From Roseateles amylovorans (GTDB taxonomy: Bacteria > Pseudomonadota > Gammaproteobacteria > Burkholderiales > Burkholderiaceae_C): DNA of 64,000 bases. The stretch covers positions 930,001 through 994,000 of the forward strand of contig NZ_CP104562.2 in NCBI RefSeq assembly GCF_025398155.2, read 5' to 3'. Below are positions 37,165 through 45,799 of the stretch, in pieces. The notes below the pieces were generated by a model. That model searched no databases. It saw nothing but the letters and a program-made list of their open reading frames with translations, and was not told where the DNA came from. The position numbers were made by a program, and so were the translations under genes. Numbering within the stretch: the first letter of the stretch is position 1; every line of letters starts with the position of its first letter.

Positions 37165-37755
37165 ATGGCCAATCACCGCGCCATCGCCGCCGTCAGCACC
37201 GCACTTGCGGGGCTGATCCGCGACCGCTATCCGCGAGACGATTTCGGATCGGGCCTGGAAGTGAAGCTCTACCAGATGCGCGATTTCGAATCGCCGATGC
37301 AGGACGGCTTCTCGGTGTGCCTCTATCGCGTCGCGATCAACGGCGCCGTGCGCAACCTGACCCAGCGGCGCGCCGCCGATGGCCGCCGCTTCCGCCCCTC
37401 GCTGCCGCTGGACCTGCACTACATGGTCACGCCCTGGGCCCAGGACGCGGAGATGCAGCACCGCATGCTCGGTTGGGTGATGCGGCTGATGGAGGACGTC
37501 GGCACCCTCTCCGCCGGCCACCTCAATCACTATCTCAGCGAGACCGACACCTTCGCTTCGAATGAAGCACTCGACCTGATCTGCGACCCGCTCTCGCTGG
37601 CCGACTACCTGACGCTGTGGGACCGCCTCCAGCCGCGCCTGCCCGCCTCGGCCACCTACACGCTGCGCATGGTGTTCGTCGATTCCGATGTCGAGACCGG
37701 CGAAGGGGCCGCGGTGCAGACCCGTCGCTTCGATGTGCGCGAGGTGCTGGCATGA
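37165..37755 (+). CDS. DUF4255 cap protein (Afp16/Pvc16-like)
   Basis: A 196-residue protein matching the DUF4255/Pvc16 N-terminal family: MANHRAIAAVSTALAGLIRD, FGSGLEVKLYQMRDF, FSVCLYRVAINGAVRNLTQR, SLPLDLHYMVTPWAQDAEMQ, HRMLGWVMRLMEDVGTLSAG. In antifeeding prophage and PVC systems this protein ends tube and sheath growth at the end away from the baseplate. DUF4255 is diagnostic of eCIS as opposed to phage tails or type VI secretion. The stop overlaps the next start as ATGA. Confidence 0.85.
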   Translation: MANHRAIAAVSTALAGLIRDRYPRDDFGSGLEVKLYQMRDFESPMQDGFSVCLYRVAINGAVRNLTQRRAADGRRFRPSLPLDLHYMVTPWAQDAEMQHRMLGWVMRLMEDVGTLSAGHLNHYLSETDTFASNEALDLICDPLSLADYLTLWDRLQPRLPASATYTLRMVFVDSDVETGEGAAVQTRRFDVREVLA

Positions 37756-38669
37756 CCGTGAGCCTGCGATCCATGGAGCGGCTCTCTCGTCATGCCGCCA
37801 TCGGCGTGCGCTTCTGGGATGTCGCCCGCAGCACCTCGCAGGTCGATGGCCTGCAGGTCGAGGTCTATGCCCGGTCCAACCCGCGCCGCCGCAAGCCCAT
37901 GGCCCCCAACCTCAGCCATGTCTATGTCGGCCACTCGGTGCCCGGGCTGCATGATTTCGAATACTCGGACACCGATTCCCCCGCCCTCTGGTCCAGCGCC
38001 GAAGCCGCGCTGCAGGACTGCCGGGTCGAGGTGCGCGATCCCCGCGGTCGCTTCCTGCCGCTGGCCTTCGATGTGGCGCTTCCTGTGCAGGGCCTGGTGA
38101 GCTTCCAGGCGCCGTGGTGGTCGCCACCGCATCCGATCGCATGGCCCGGCACACCCGGTTCGCCGCCGCAACTGATGATCGAGCGCATCCCCTTGTTCTC
38201 ATCGGTCAGCCGCGGCGTGCCGGATGCCGCCGCCGTGGTCTATGCGCAGATGCGCGACACCACCACCCGCCGCCCCGCCGCCTGGGCCTTGCTCGGCGTG
38301 AGCATCGACGGCCAACGCTGCGGCCTCGGCCTGGCCGATGCGGAGGGCCGCGTGGCCACCCTGTTCCCGTACCCCGAGCCGCCGCGCCGTGCGCTCACCT
38401 CGCCGCCGGAGGCCCGCAGCGACTTCAGCTGGCCGGTGACGCTGGAAGTGTTCTGGTCCGCCACCGCGTCCCCGCCGGCACCGCCCCCGGAGATGCCGGA
38501 TCTGGCGCAGTTGCTGGCGCAACTGGAAACGCCGGGCACGGTGGACGACCTGGTCGCCTCGCCATCGCCGTCGGCGTTGCGGCGCCTCGATTACCGCGTG
38601 CCCTTGACCGCACGGACGCTGGGCGCCGTGTCGGCCGAAGCGTCCTGGCTGTCCGTGTCCCCGGGCTGA
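37752..38669 (+). CDS. Injection-system-associated protein of unknown function
   Basis: A 305-residue soluble protein. The N-terminal part (VRFWDVARSTSQVDGLQVEV, HVYVGHSVPGLHDFEYSD) leads into a beta-sandwich-like domain near residues 80-125 (CRVEVRDPRGRFLPLAFDV, ALPVQGLV). The C-terminal half contains AWALLGVSIDGQRCGLGLAD and EGRVATLFPYPEPPRR, which looks like a carboxypeptidase-regulatory or Ig-like fold. I cannot name the family. It is translationally coupled to the DUF4255 gene and precedes the sheath gene, so a second cap or adaptor component is plausible. Confidence 0.75.
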   Translation: MTVSLRSMERLSRHAAIGVRFWDVARSTSQVDGLQVEVYARSNPRRRKPMAPNLSHVYVGHSVPGLHDFEYSDTDSPALWSSAEAALQDCRVEVRDPRGRFLPLAFDVALPVQGLVSFQAPWWSPPHPIAWPGTPGSPPQLMIERIPLFSSVSRGVPDAAAVVYAQMRDTTTRRPAAWALLGVSIDGQRCGLGLADAEGRVATLFPYPEPPRRALTSPPEARSDFSWPVTLEVFWSATASPPAPPPEMPDLAQLLAQLETPGTVDDLVASPSPSALRRLDYRVPLTARTLGAVSAEASWLSVSPG

Positions 38670-38745
38670 AGCCCGCCTCCCTGGTTCCGATCGGCGAAAG
38701 CCGCCGCTCCGAGTCCGCATCCGTCCCTGTCGCAGGAGAACCGAT

Positions 38746-40668
38746 ATGCCCGAGTACCTCGCCCCAGGCGTCTTCGTCGAGGAGGTGTCGTTCCGCTCCA
38801 AGTCGATCGAAGGCGTGAGCACGACGACCACCGGTTTCGTCGGGCCGGCCCGCTACGGTCCGCTCGACCTGGAGCCGGAACTGATCACCAGCCTGGTGGA
38901 GTTCGAACGCACCTACGGCGGTCGGGAGAAGCTCGATTACGCCGATGCCGGCGAGATCGACAACTACCTCTGGCATGCGGTGCGCGCCTTCTTCGAAGAA
39001 GGCGGCAAGCGGCTCTACATCAGCCGCGTGTTCACCCCGCAGGACACCGAGGACCTCTGGTCCGGCCATGCCCGCGGCGGCCTGCCCGGCAGCCCGTCGC
39101 CGCTGGCTGTCTTCGCTCGCTTCCCCGGGGCCGCCGGCGATGCCCGCGTGACCTTCACCTTCAAGGTCGGACAGAGCGTGCTGGTGGCCGACGGCGCCGT
39201 TCCTGGCGTCCGCTCCCTGGTTCACCGGGATGTGGTCTGGATCCGCGCGGCGGCGGCCAGCGCCTCGCCCGCGGTGTCGCCCGGCGTGGCCGATGGCTAC
39301 TACCTCGCGCTGCTGGATCCGGTCAACGACACCTGGGTCTTCTCGTCCACTGATGACGACATCGCCACCGCCGATGTCCAGCTCGCCCAGCTCACCCCCG
39401 GCGCCTACGAGCTGCGCATCATCACCGTCACAGTGACGGTGGCACCGCTGTCCGGCAGCCTGGTGCCGTTCACTTCGCCCGACCTGCCGCTGGATCCCGA
39501 CCATGAACGTGCCGGCAGCCCGGATGGCCTGTTCGATTACTTCTCCGAAGCACCCGCCAGCCTGGCGCGTGCGCGCACGCTGCCCATCGTTTTCCGGGCC
39601 GACGACGTGGCGGGTTTCAACACCGGCGTCGACCTGCTGCAGGCCTTCTTCAATGCCGCCCCCGCCGCCTTTCCTGCACTCGGCCTGCAGGCGGCGCTGG
39701 AGGACAACGACAGCACGCCCGCTGCCCGCAGCGTCTCGCTGGTGATCAGTGACGGTGACGACGGCGTCCGCCCCGAGGCCGATGAATACGCCGGCATCAC
39801 CACGCCCGACGACCGCAAGACCGGCCTGGTTGCCTTCGAGGATCTGGAGGACATCTCCATCGTCGCCGCACCCGGCTCCACCTTCGGCTACGAGGATCCG
39901 GGCTATGGTCCCACCGCCCGCACCATCGTGCGCGCGCTCATCCGCCATGCCGAACGGATGAAGTACCGCATCGCCGTCATCGACAGCGGCGACGACCAGG
40001 CCATCAGCGAAGTCCGCGCCATGCGCGCCCAGCTCGACTCCACCTACGGTGCGCTCTACTACCCCTGGATCCGGGTGCTGGATCCGCTCACCCAACGCGA
40101 GATCCATGTGCCGCCATCAGGCTTCGTGGCCGGCATCTATGCCCGCAACGATGTGAACCGCGCGGTCTACAAGGCGCCGGCCAACGAGGTGGTGAACCTC
40201 GCCCTGGGCTTCGAGCGATTCCTCAACAAGTCGCAGCAGGAGGTGCTCAATCCCGAGGGCATCAATTGCTTCCGCTACTTCGAAGGCCGCGGCATGCGGC
40301 TGTGGGGCGCCCGCACCATCAGCTCTGATCCGGAATGGAAGTACGTCAACCTGCGACGCTATTTCGCCTATGTGGAGCGCTCCATCGACAAGGGGACCCA
40401 GTGGTCCGTCTTCGAGCCCAACGGCGAGAAGCTCTGGGCCAATGTGCGCCGCACCGTCGAGGACTTCCTGCTCAACGAATGGCAGAACGGCGCCTTGCTC
40501 GGCGACAAACCCGACAAAGCCTTCTTCGTGAAGTGCGACCGCTCGACGATGTCCCAGAACGATCTGGACAACGGACGGCTGATCTGCCTGGTCGGTCTGG
40601 CCCCGCTGCGGCCCGCCGAATTCGTGATCTTCCGCATCGGCCAATGGACGGCCGACCGCAAAGTCTGA
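38746..40668 (+). CDS. Contractile sheath protein 1
   Basis: A 640-residue tail-sheath protein. The N-terminus (EYLAPGVFVEEVSFRSKSIE, GVSTTTTGFVGPARYGP) and the conserved C-terminal domain (IYARNDVNRAVYKAPANEVV, NCFRYFEGRGMRLWGARTIS, SVFEPNGEKLWANVRRTVED, FLLNEWQNGALLGDKPDKAF) are classic for phage and eCIS sheaths. A variable middle region near residues 130-300 would face outward. Subunits form the outer cylinder whose contraction drives the inner tube. AGGAGA lies upstream of the ATG. The tube gene follows after 12 bases. Confidence 0.95.
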   Translation: MPEYLAPGVFVEEVSFRSKSIEGVSTTTTGFVGPARYGPLDLEPELITSLVEFERTYGGREKLDYADAGEIDNYLWHAVRAFFEEGGKRLYISRVFTPQDTEDLWSGHARGGLPGSPSPLAVFARFPGAAGDARVTFTFKVGQSVLVADGAVPGVRSLVHRDVVWIRAAAASASPAVSPGVADGYYLALLDPVNDTWVFSSTDDDIATADVQLAQLTPGAYELRIITVTVTVAPLSGSLVPFTSPDLPLDPDHERAGSPDGLFDYFSEAPASLARARTLPIVFRADDVAGFNTGVDLLQAFFNAAPAAFPALGLQAALEDNDSTPAARSVSLVISDGDDGVRPEADEYAGITTPDDRKTGLVAFEDLEDISIVAAPGSTFGYEDPGYGPTARTIVRALIRHAERMKYRIAVIDSGDDQAISEVRAMRAQLDSTYGALYYPWIRVLDPLTQREIHVPPSGFVAGIYARNDVNRAVYKAPANEVVNLALGFERFLNKSQQEVLNPEGINCFRYFEGRGMRLWGARTISSDPEWKYVNLRRYFAYVERSIDKGTQWSVFEPNGEKLWANVRRTVEDFLLNEWQNGALLGDKPDKAFFVKCDRSTMSQNDLDNGRLICLVGLAPLRPAEFVIFRIGQWTADRKV

Positions 40669-40680
40669 TGGGAGCCCGCC

Positions 40681-41133
40681 ATGGCCGAATTGCGTGACCG
40701 ACCCTATGTGCAGTTCAACTTCCTCGTCGACCTGGGCGACGGCAATACCGAAGGCCCGCAGGCCGGCTTCCAGGAGCTGAGCGGCATCGGCATGGAAGTC
40801 ACCGTCTCCGAATACCGGACCGGCAATGCCCGCGAAAACTCGGTGATGAAGATCACCGGCATGAACAAGTCGACTGACGTCACCATGAAACGCGGCGTGA
40901 TCGGCTCGCTCAACCTCTACCGCTGGCTCGACCAGATCCGCAACGGCGACCAGAACGCGATGCGGACCGTCACCATCCATCTGCAGAGCGAGGACCACAC
41001 CCAGATCGTGCAGACCTGGAAGCTGCTGCGGGCCCGCATCACCAAGCACACCAGCGGACCGTTCAATGCCAAGGGCACCGACGTGGCCATGGAAGAACTC
41101 GTGCTGGCCTACGAGCGGCTGGAAATGGAGTGA
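40681..41133 (+). CDS. Inner tube protein 1
   Basis: A 150-residue protein of the phage tail-tube (T4 gp19-like, Afp1/Pvc1) family: RPYVQFNFLVDLGDG, GFQELSGIGMEVTVSEYRTG, SVMKITGMNKSTDVTMKRGV, WKLLRARITKHTSGPFNAKG, and the C-terminal VAMEELVLAYERLE. Hexamers stack to form the rigid tube inside the sheath. GGGAG precedes the ATG. It lies between the two sheath genes. Confidence 0.95.
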   Translation: MAELRDRPYVQFNFLVDLGDGNTEGPQAGFQELSGIGMEVTVSEYRTGNARENSVMKITGMNKSTDVTMKRGVIGSLNLYRWLDQIRNGDQNAMRTVTIHLQSEDHTQIVQTWKLLRARITKHTSGPFNAKGTDVAMEELVLAYERLEME

Positions 41134-41137
41134 GCCC

Positions 41138-44100
41138 GTGATCGCCACGCTGAGTCCCACCACCCGCCGCTTGCCCGGCATCCGCGTCGACGTCGCACCG
41201 CCCCCGGCGGTCGAGGCCCTGCCGCGCATGGACGTTGCCGTGTTCGTCGGCTTCGCGTCCACCGGGCCGCTGCATCTGCCGGTGGCGATCGAAAGCGTGG
41301 CGCAATATGCGGCCGTCTTCGGCCCCGATGCGCCCCTGGCCTGGGACGCCCAACGCGGCGAACGGATCACCGCCTACCTCGGTCCCGCCGTGCGCGCCTT
41401 CTTCGGCAACGGTGGCCGGCGTTGCTGGGTCCAGCGCGTCGCGCGCAGCGCCGCACTCGCCGCCGCCAGCGGCCAGGATCCGGAAGCGCCTGAAGTCGCA
41501 CGGGCCAACACCTTCGCGATGCCCGGCCTGCTGGCCATTGCCGACAACGGCACCCTCGCGCCCGCCTGTGCCGCGACCCGCTGCGAAGGCGCATGGTCCG
41601 ACGCGTTGCGGCTGAGTACGGCCGCCACGGTGGGGGGCCTGGCCATGGACGGCTTCGGGCCGTCCACGGTGCCCGGTGCCGGCCCGAACCGCTTCAGCTT
41701 CCGGTCTCGGGTCATGCTGGGCGTGGGCGATCTGCTTCAGATCGGTCGCCGCGAGACCACCTGTGCCTATGCGATCGTGGAAGCGGCCAGGGTCGCGTCC
41801 GAGACCGGTGGCCTGCAACAGGTGGAGGTGCGCGTCGTGGCCGCCTTTGAGCGAGTCACGGCGGCGGCGGTCTCTCCGCCCGCCATCGGCCTGGCCGAGG
41901 TGGCGGGCTTCGGGCCTCCCGTGGCCGCGACCTGGCTGGGTGCAGAAGCTCCTGCCGCTGCAGCCGCCGGGCCGCTCGACCCACCGATGACCCGGCTGCG
42001 CTTCGATGCGCCGATGCCGACCACGTTGGAGGTCGGCCACTGGGTGCGTTTCCGCGAGGGCACGACCACCCTTTGGCAGCGGCTCGATGGCTTGCAGCGC
42101 GAGCCCGCCCTGGTCGGCAGTCCGGTGTCGCTGTCCAGCACCCTGATGAAGGCCGAGAGCCGCGGCCCGGCGTGGAGGGAACTAGGTGCCGGACTGCCGC
42201 CGGCGCTCGCCGGTGCAACCCAAGCCCAGCGTATCGAGCTCGCGCTCCGCATCGGCGTGGGCGCTCAGATGTCGCGGCTGTCCGGCGTCGGCCTGACGCC
42301 TGCCCATCCGTCCGCGTTCTGGACGCTGCGCAGCGATGCGGACTTCTATCGCCCGCGGGACGACCTTCCTCCCGCACCCGCCGCGGACCTGCCGCGCTTC
42401 CCGCTGGCGCCGCTGGCGACACCGGCGCCGCTGGCCTGGCTGCCGCTGGGCGTCGATGCCCTGTTCGGCGCGCCCTTGGCCCCGTTGCCGCAGGCCGCCG
42501 GTCCGCTCGAACGGGATGGGCTGTCGCGGTTTGACGCGTCGCTCTTCCTCGACCCCGAACTGGCGGACGACGGTGCTGCCGCCCTGGTCGCCCATGCCGA
42601 CGACATCCGGCTGATGCGTGCCCAGCCTCGGCCGCTCTTCGGCCTGCATGCCGCGCTGTCCATCGGTGCGGGCGGGCTGTTCAACGAAGCCAGCCTGCTG
42701 GCGCTGCCGGATGCGGTCCATCTCGGATGGTCGCCCCGGCGCGACGCCGCGCCCGCACCCTCGACGCCTGTGGCGGCCGCGCAGCCGATCAGTTGGACGC
42801 GTCACCGCGGTGCATGCGCGGATCAGGCGGTGCTCGCAGCGGCCGCTGCGTCGCGGGCGGCAAGCGGCACCGTCGCGACAAGCGCACCCCAGCCATCGGC
42901 GGAGACCGGCCCGGACTTCGGCACCTTCCTCGATTGCCGAACCCGTCGCCTCAATGCCCCGTGGCTCGACGGCCCCGATGCGCCCGTGCCCCCCGGCTCG
43001 TATGGACTGACCTGGAGCGACAGCGAGCCCGGCGCGACCTATGTGCTGCTCGAAGCCCTGGCCGCGGACTTCTCCGATGCGCGAGAGATCTACCGCGGCA
43101 CGGCGCAGGCCTTCAGCGTGTTGACCGACCGGGAGGGCGTGCTGCGCTACCAGGTGTTCGCCTGGCTCGACGACGAGCGCAGCGAAGGATCGAATCCGGT
43201 CACCGTGGTGGTGCGCGGCAACGACTGGGTGCAGCATTCCCCCGCCGTGGCCGAGTCGCTGCATGAAGCCGATTGGCTGACGATCCAGCGCGCCGCCCTG
43301 CGCCTGGCACTGGCAGGCGGCGATCTGTTTGTCGCATTGGCCATGCCGAGACATTTCCGCACCGCCCAGGCCCTGCGACATGCCGCACGGCTGCGTGCAG
43401 TGCGGCAGGCGCCGGCCGCCGGGGATCCGCAGGCCTTCGGCTTCGACGAGGCCAGGGCGCTGTCCTATGGCGCGCTCTACTTCCCGTGGGTTCAGTCTCA
43501 ACTGCGCGATGTTGGTGATGCGAACCAGGCGGTGCCGTCGAACGCCAATGGCATGACCGGCGTGCGCGGTGGCCCCTCTGGCCTCGCCGGCAACTCGGCC
43601 ACCGTCAGCGGTTTGATCGGCGCGAGCGGCGGCGGAGGCCGCATGGCCGCGGGTGAGCTCAGCGCCCGGACGGTGCCTCCGGACGGTGTCGCCCTCGGCG
43701 TCATGGCCGCCCGTTCGTCGGAGCGGGGCGCCTGGATCGCGCCGGCCAACCAGGCCCTGCAGGATGTGGTCGCGCTGACCCCGCCGGTGCCGGGCGCGGA
43801 TCGGCAGGCGCTTCAGGAGGCGCAGGTCAACCTGCTGCGGCTGGATCCGCGAGGCTTCTTTGCGCTCTCGGCCGACACGCTGTCGCTGGACACGGAACTG
43901 CGCCCGATCAATGTGCGCCGCCTGCTGACGCTGCTGCGCCGGCTGGCGCTGCGCCGCGGCATGTCCTGGGTGTTCGAGCCCAACGGCCCGGCGCTGCGGC
44001 GCTCGGTGCGTCGGGGCTTCGACACGCTGATGAACGACCTGTTCCGCCGCGGTGCCTTCGCCGGGGCCACACCGTCCCAGTCCTTCCGCGTGGTCACCGA

Positions 44101-44242
44101 CGACACCGTCAACACCGCGCAGGACGGCGATGCCGGTCGGCTCATCGTCGAACTGCGGGTCGCACCGGCGCTGCCGATGCGCTTCATCACCGTGCGGCTG
44201 GCCCAGAGCGGCGAGCGCCTCAGCGTGGTCGAGGAGCTGTGA
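41138..44242 (+). CDS. Contractile sheath protein 2, very large variant
   Basis: A 1034-residue sheath-family protein starting at GTG 41138, five bases after the tube stop. The N-terminus (TTRRLPGIRVDVAPPPA, DVAVFVGFASTGPLHLPVAI) and C-terminus (NVRRLLTLLRRLALRRGMSW, VFEPNGPALRRSVRRGF, DTLMNDLFRRGAFAGATPSQ) match sheath domains. Most of residues 150-800 is insertion, including a fibronectin-III-like stretch near 620-700 (SYGLTWSDSEPGATYVLLEA). eCIS often carry a second, larger sheath thought to sit at the baseplate end (Afp4-like), which fits its place next to the second tube gene. The insert could decorate the particle surface. Confidence 0.88.
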   Translation: MIATLSPTTRRLPGIRVDVAPPPAVEALPRMDVAVFVGFASTGPLHLPVAIESVAQYAAVFGPDAPLAWDAQRGERITAYLGPAVRAFFGNGGRRCWVQRVARSAALAAASGQDPEAPEVARANTFAMPGLLAIADNGTLAPACAATRCEGAWSDALRLSTAATVGGLAMDGFGPSTVPGAGPNRFSFRSRVMLGVGDLLQIGRRETTCAYAIVEAARVASETGGLQQVEVRVVAAFERVTAAAVSPPAIGLAEVAGFGPPVAATWLGAEAPAAAAAGPLDPPMTRLRFDAPMPTTLEVGHWVRFREGTTTLWQRLDGLQREPALVGSPVSLSSTLMKAESRGPAWRELGAGLPPALAGATQAQRIELALRIGVGAQMSRLSGVGLTPAHPSAFWTLRSDADFYRPRDDLPPAPAADLPRFPLAPLATPAPLAWLPLGVDALFGAPLAPLPQAAGPLERDGLSRFDASLFLDPELADDGAAALVAHADDIRLMRAQPRPLFGLHAALSIGAGGLFNEASLLALPDAVHLGWSPRRDAAPAPSTPVAAAQPISWTRHRGACADQAVLAAAAASRAASGTVATSAPQPSAETGPDFGTFLDCRTRRLNAPWLDGPDAPVPPGSYGLTWSDSEPGATYVLLEALAADFSDAREIYRGTAQAFSVLTDREGVLRYQVFAWLDDERSEGSNPVTVVVRGNDWVQHSPAVAESLHEADWLTIQRAALRLALAGGDLFVALAMPRHFRTAQALRHAARLRAVRQAPAAGDPQAFGFDEARALSYGALYFPWVQSQLRDVGDANQAVPSNANGMTGVRGGPSGLAGNSATVSGLIGASGGGGRMAAGELSARTVPPDGVALGVMAARSSERGAWIAPANQALQDVVALTPPVPGADRQALQEAQVNLLRLDPRGFFALSADTLSLDTELRPINVRRLLTLLRRLALRRGMSWVFEPNGPALRRSVRRGFDTLMNDLFRRGAFAGATPSQSFRVVTDDTVNTAQDGDAGRLIVELRVAPALPMRFITVRLAQSGERLSVVEEL

Positions 44243-44700
44243 TGAGCGCCGTTCAGCCGTTCACCGCCTTCAACTTCGCCGTCGAGATCAATCGTGGCGA
44301 TGAGGCCCGCCCGCTGGTCGGTGCCGCGTTCTCCGAATGCGACGGCCTGGAGATGACGATGGAGATCAAGACCCTGCGTGAGGGCGGCGCCAACGACCGG
44401 CAGATCCGCCTCAACGGCCCGGCCTCATTCGGCCAGTTGACCCTCAAGCGCGGCATGACGCCCAACTTCGACCTCTGGCATTGGTTCCAGGACAGCGTCA
44501 GCAATCCGCGCTTGCGCGCCGAGGCCGAGGTGGTGCTCTATGCCGCCGATGGCCAGACGGTGTGCGCCAGTTTCCAGCTCTCGCGCTGTGTGCCGATCAA
44601 GCTCAAGGCGCCCGCATTGAATGCCCGTGACGGCCAGATCGCCGTCGAGGAATTGCAGGTGGCCTACGAGACCCTGCGCTTCAACGGAGAACACCCATGA
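44242..44700 (+). CDS. Inner tube protein 2 (baseplate-proximal tube initiator)
   Basis: A 152-residue second member of the tube family (Afp5-like): FTAFNFAVEINRGDEARPLV, GAAFSECDGLEMTMEIKTLR, LTLKRGMTPNFDLWHWFQD, CVPIKLKAPALNARDGQIAV and EELQVAYETLRF. Second tube proteins in eCIS link the hub to the main tube. The ATG at 44242 overlaps the preceding stop by one base and the stop overlaps the next start as ATGA. A GTG at 44239 is less likely. Confidence 0.93.
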   Translation: MSAVQPFTAFNFAVEINRGDEARPLVGAAFSECDGLEMTMEIKTLREGGANDRQIRLNGPASFGQLTLKRGMTPNFDLWHWFQDSVSNPRLRAEAEVVLYAADGQTVCASFQLSRCVPIKLKAPALNARDGQIAVEELQVAYETLRFNGEHP

Positions 44701-45533
44701 CCGCACTGACACGGGCCAAGCTCATCGAGCTGGATGCCGGTTTCAAGAAGGAGAAGCCGGGCGGTGTCCGGGTCGAGGTCCAGTTCAATCCCGAGACCCT
44801 CAAGCTCACCTTCGCCAACGAGATCAAGCAGCCCGAAGGCGGCGACCAGCAGGCGGGCAACAACGGCCGTCAGTTCGTCGGCGCGGGCACCACCAAGCTG
44901 GCCTTGCAGCTCTGGTTCGACGTCACCGCGATGGAGAAGAACGCGGTGGACGACGTGCGCCGGCTCACCACCAAGGTCATCCACTTCATGACGCCGCAGA
45001 ACGCGGACGAGGATCCCAACAAGAAGGTGCCGCCCGGTGTGCGCTTTCAGTGGGGCACCTTCCTGTTCGACGGCATGGTCGAGAGCCTGGAAGAGTCGCT
45101 GGAGTTCTTCTCGCCCGATGGCAAGCCGCTGCGGGCCAGCATCAGCCTCACGCTGTCCCAGCAAAAGATTCTCGAAGCCCAGTTCAAGGGCGCCGGCCGC
45201 GTGCCGGTCAGGCCCGGCCACGCGCCACCCGGGCATGCGCCGCTCAAGGCCGCCCTGCAGGGCGATTCGCTGCAGGCCATCGCCGGTCGGCTCAGCAAGG
45301 GCGACTGGCAGGGTATTGCGGCCGCCAACGGCATCGAGGATCCGCTGCGCATGGCACCGGGCCAACTGGTGAACCTGCAGGCCTCGGTGGGTGGCGGTTC
45401 TACCGGCGGAGCGTCCTTCGGCGCGTCGCTCGGCGCGTCGTTCGGTGGCGGCGCGAGCGTGGGCAACTCGTCCGGCGGCGGTGGCCTGAATGCGTCGCTG
45501 GGCGGCGCCAGCGCGACGCTGTCGATCGGCTGA
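44697..45533 (+). CDS. LysM-containing tube/baseplate adaptor (Afp7-like)
   Basis: A 278-residue protein. The N-terminal CIS tube-adaptor domain (EVQFNPETLKLTFANEIKQP, TTKLALQLWFDVTAMEKNAV, VRFQWGTFLFDGMVESLEES, FFSPDGKPLRASISLTLSQQ) is followed by a LysM-like module near residues 180-225 (LKAALQGDSLQAIAGRLSKG, WQGIAAANGIEDPLRMAPGQ). A Gly/Ser repeat tail follows (GASFGASLGASFGGG). In phages and eCIS this gp53-like protein joins the hub to the tube. The LysM is usually structural here rather than binding peptidoglycan. Confidence 0.92.
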   Translation: MTALTRAKLIELDAGFKKEKPGGVRVEVQFNPETLKLTFANEIKQPEGGDQQAGNNGRQFVGAGTTKLALQLWFDVTAMEKNAVDDVRRLTTKVIHFMTPQNADEDPNKKVPPGVRFQWGTFLFDGMVESLEESLEFFSPDGKPLRASISLTLSQQKILEAQFKGAGRVPVRPGHAPPGHAPLKAALQGDSLQAIAGRLSKGDWQGIAAANGIEDPLRMAPGQLVNLQASVGGGSTGGASFGASLGASFGGGASVGNSSGGGGLNASLGGASATLSIG

Positions 45534-45584
45534 GCGCCGCCACATGGGCCACGGCCTGCCTCTGTTCTCAACCAGGAGCCTGCG

Positions 45585-45773
45585 ATGGGATCCGTCGTCA
45601 TCAACGATTTCGAAGTCCTGCGGGAGGCGCGTCCGACGCCCTCCGGTTCGGCCGCCAATGACGGCTCCGGCGCCGACTCGGGCACCGAAGCCCCACAACC
45701 GCTGCAACCGCAGGACCTGAAGGACGCGCTGCAGACGCTGCACAGCCAGTCGCTGCGCGTCTGGGCGCACTGA
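45585..45773 (+). CDS. Small conserved-position eCIS protein
   Basis: A 62-residue acidic protein: MGSVVINDFEVLREARPTPS, a Gly/Ser/Asp linker, then the amphipathic helix LQPQDLKDALQTLHSQSLRV. A strong AGGAG lies seven bases before the ATG. Its place between the LysM adaptor and hub genes is where eCIS loci often carry a tiny protein (DUF5908/Afp6-like). The sequence is too short to prove homology. Confidence 0.7.
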   Translation: MGSVVINDFEVLREARPTPSGSAANDGSGADSGTEAPQPLQPQDLKDALQTLHSQSLRVWAH

Positions 45774-45799
45774 TCTCACCCCGACCCCAAGGAGCCCGC

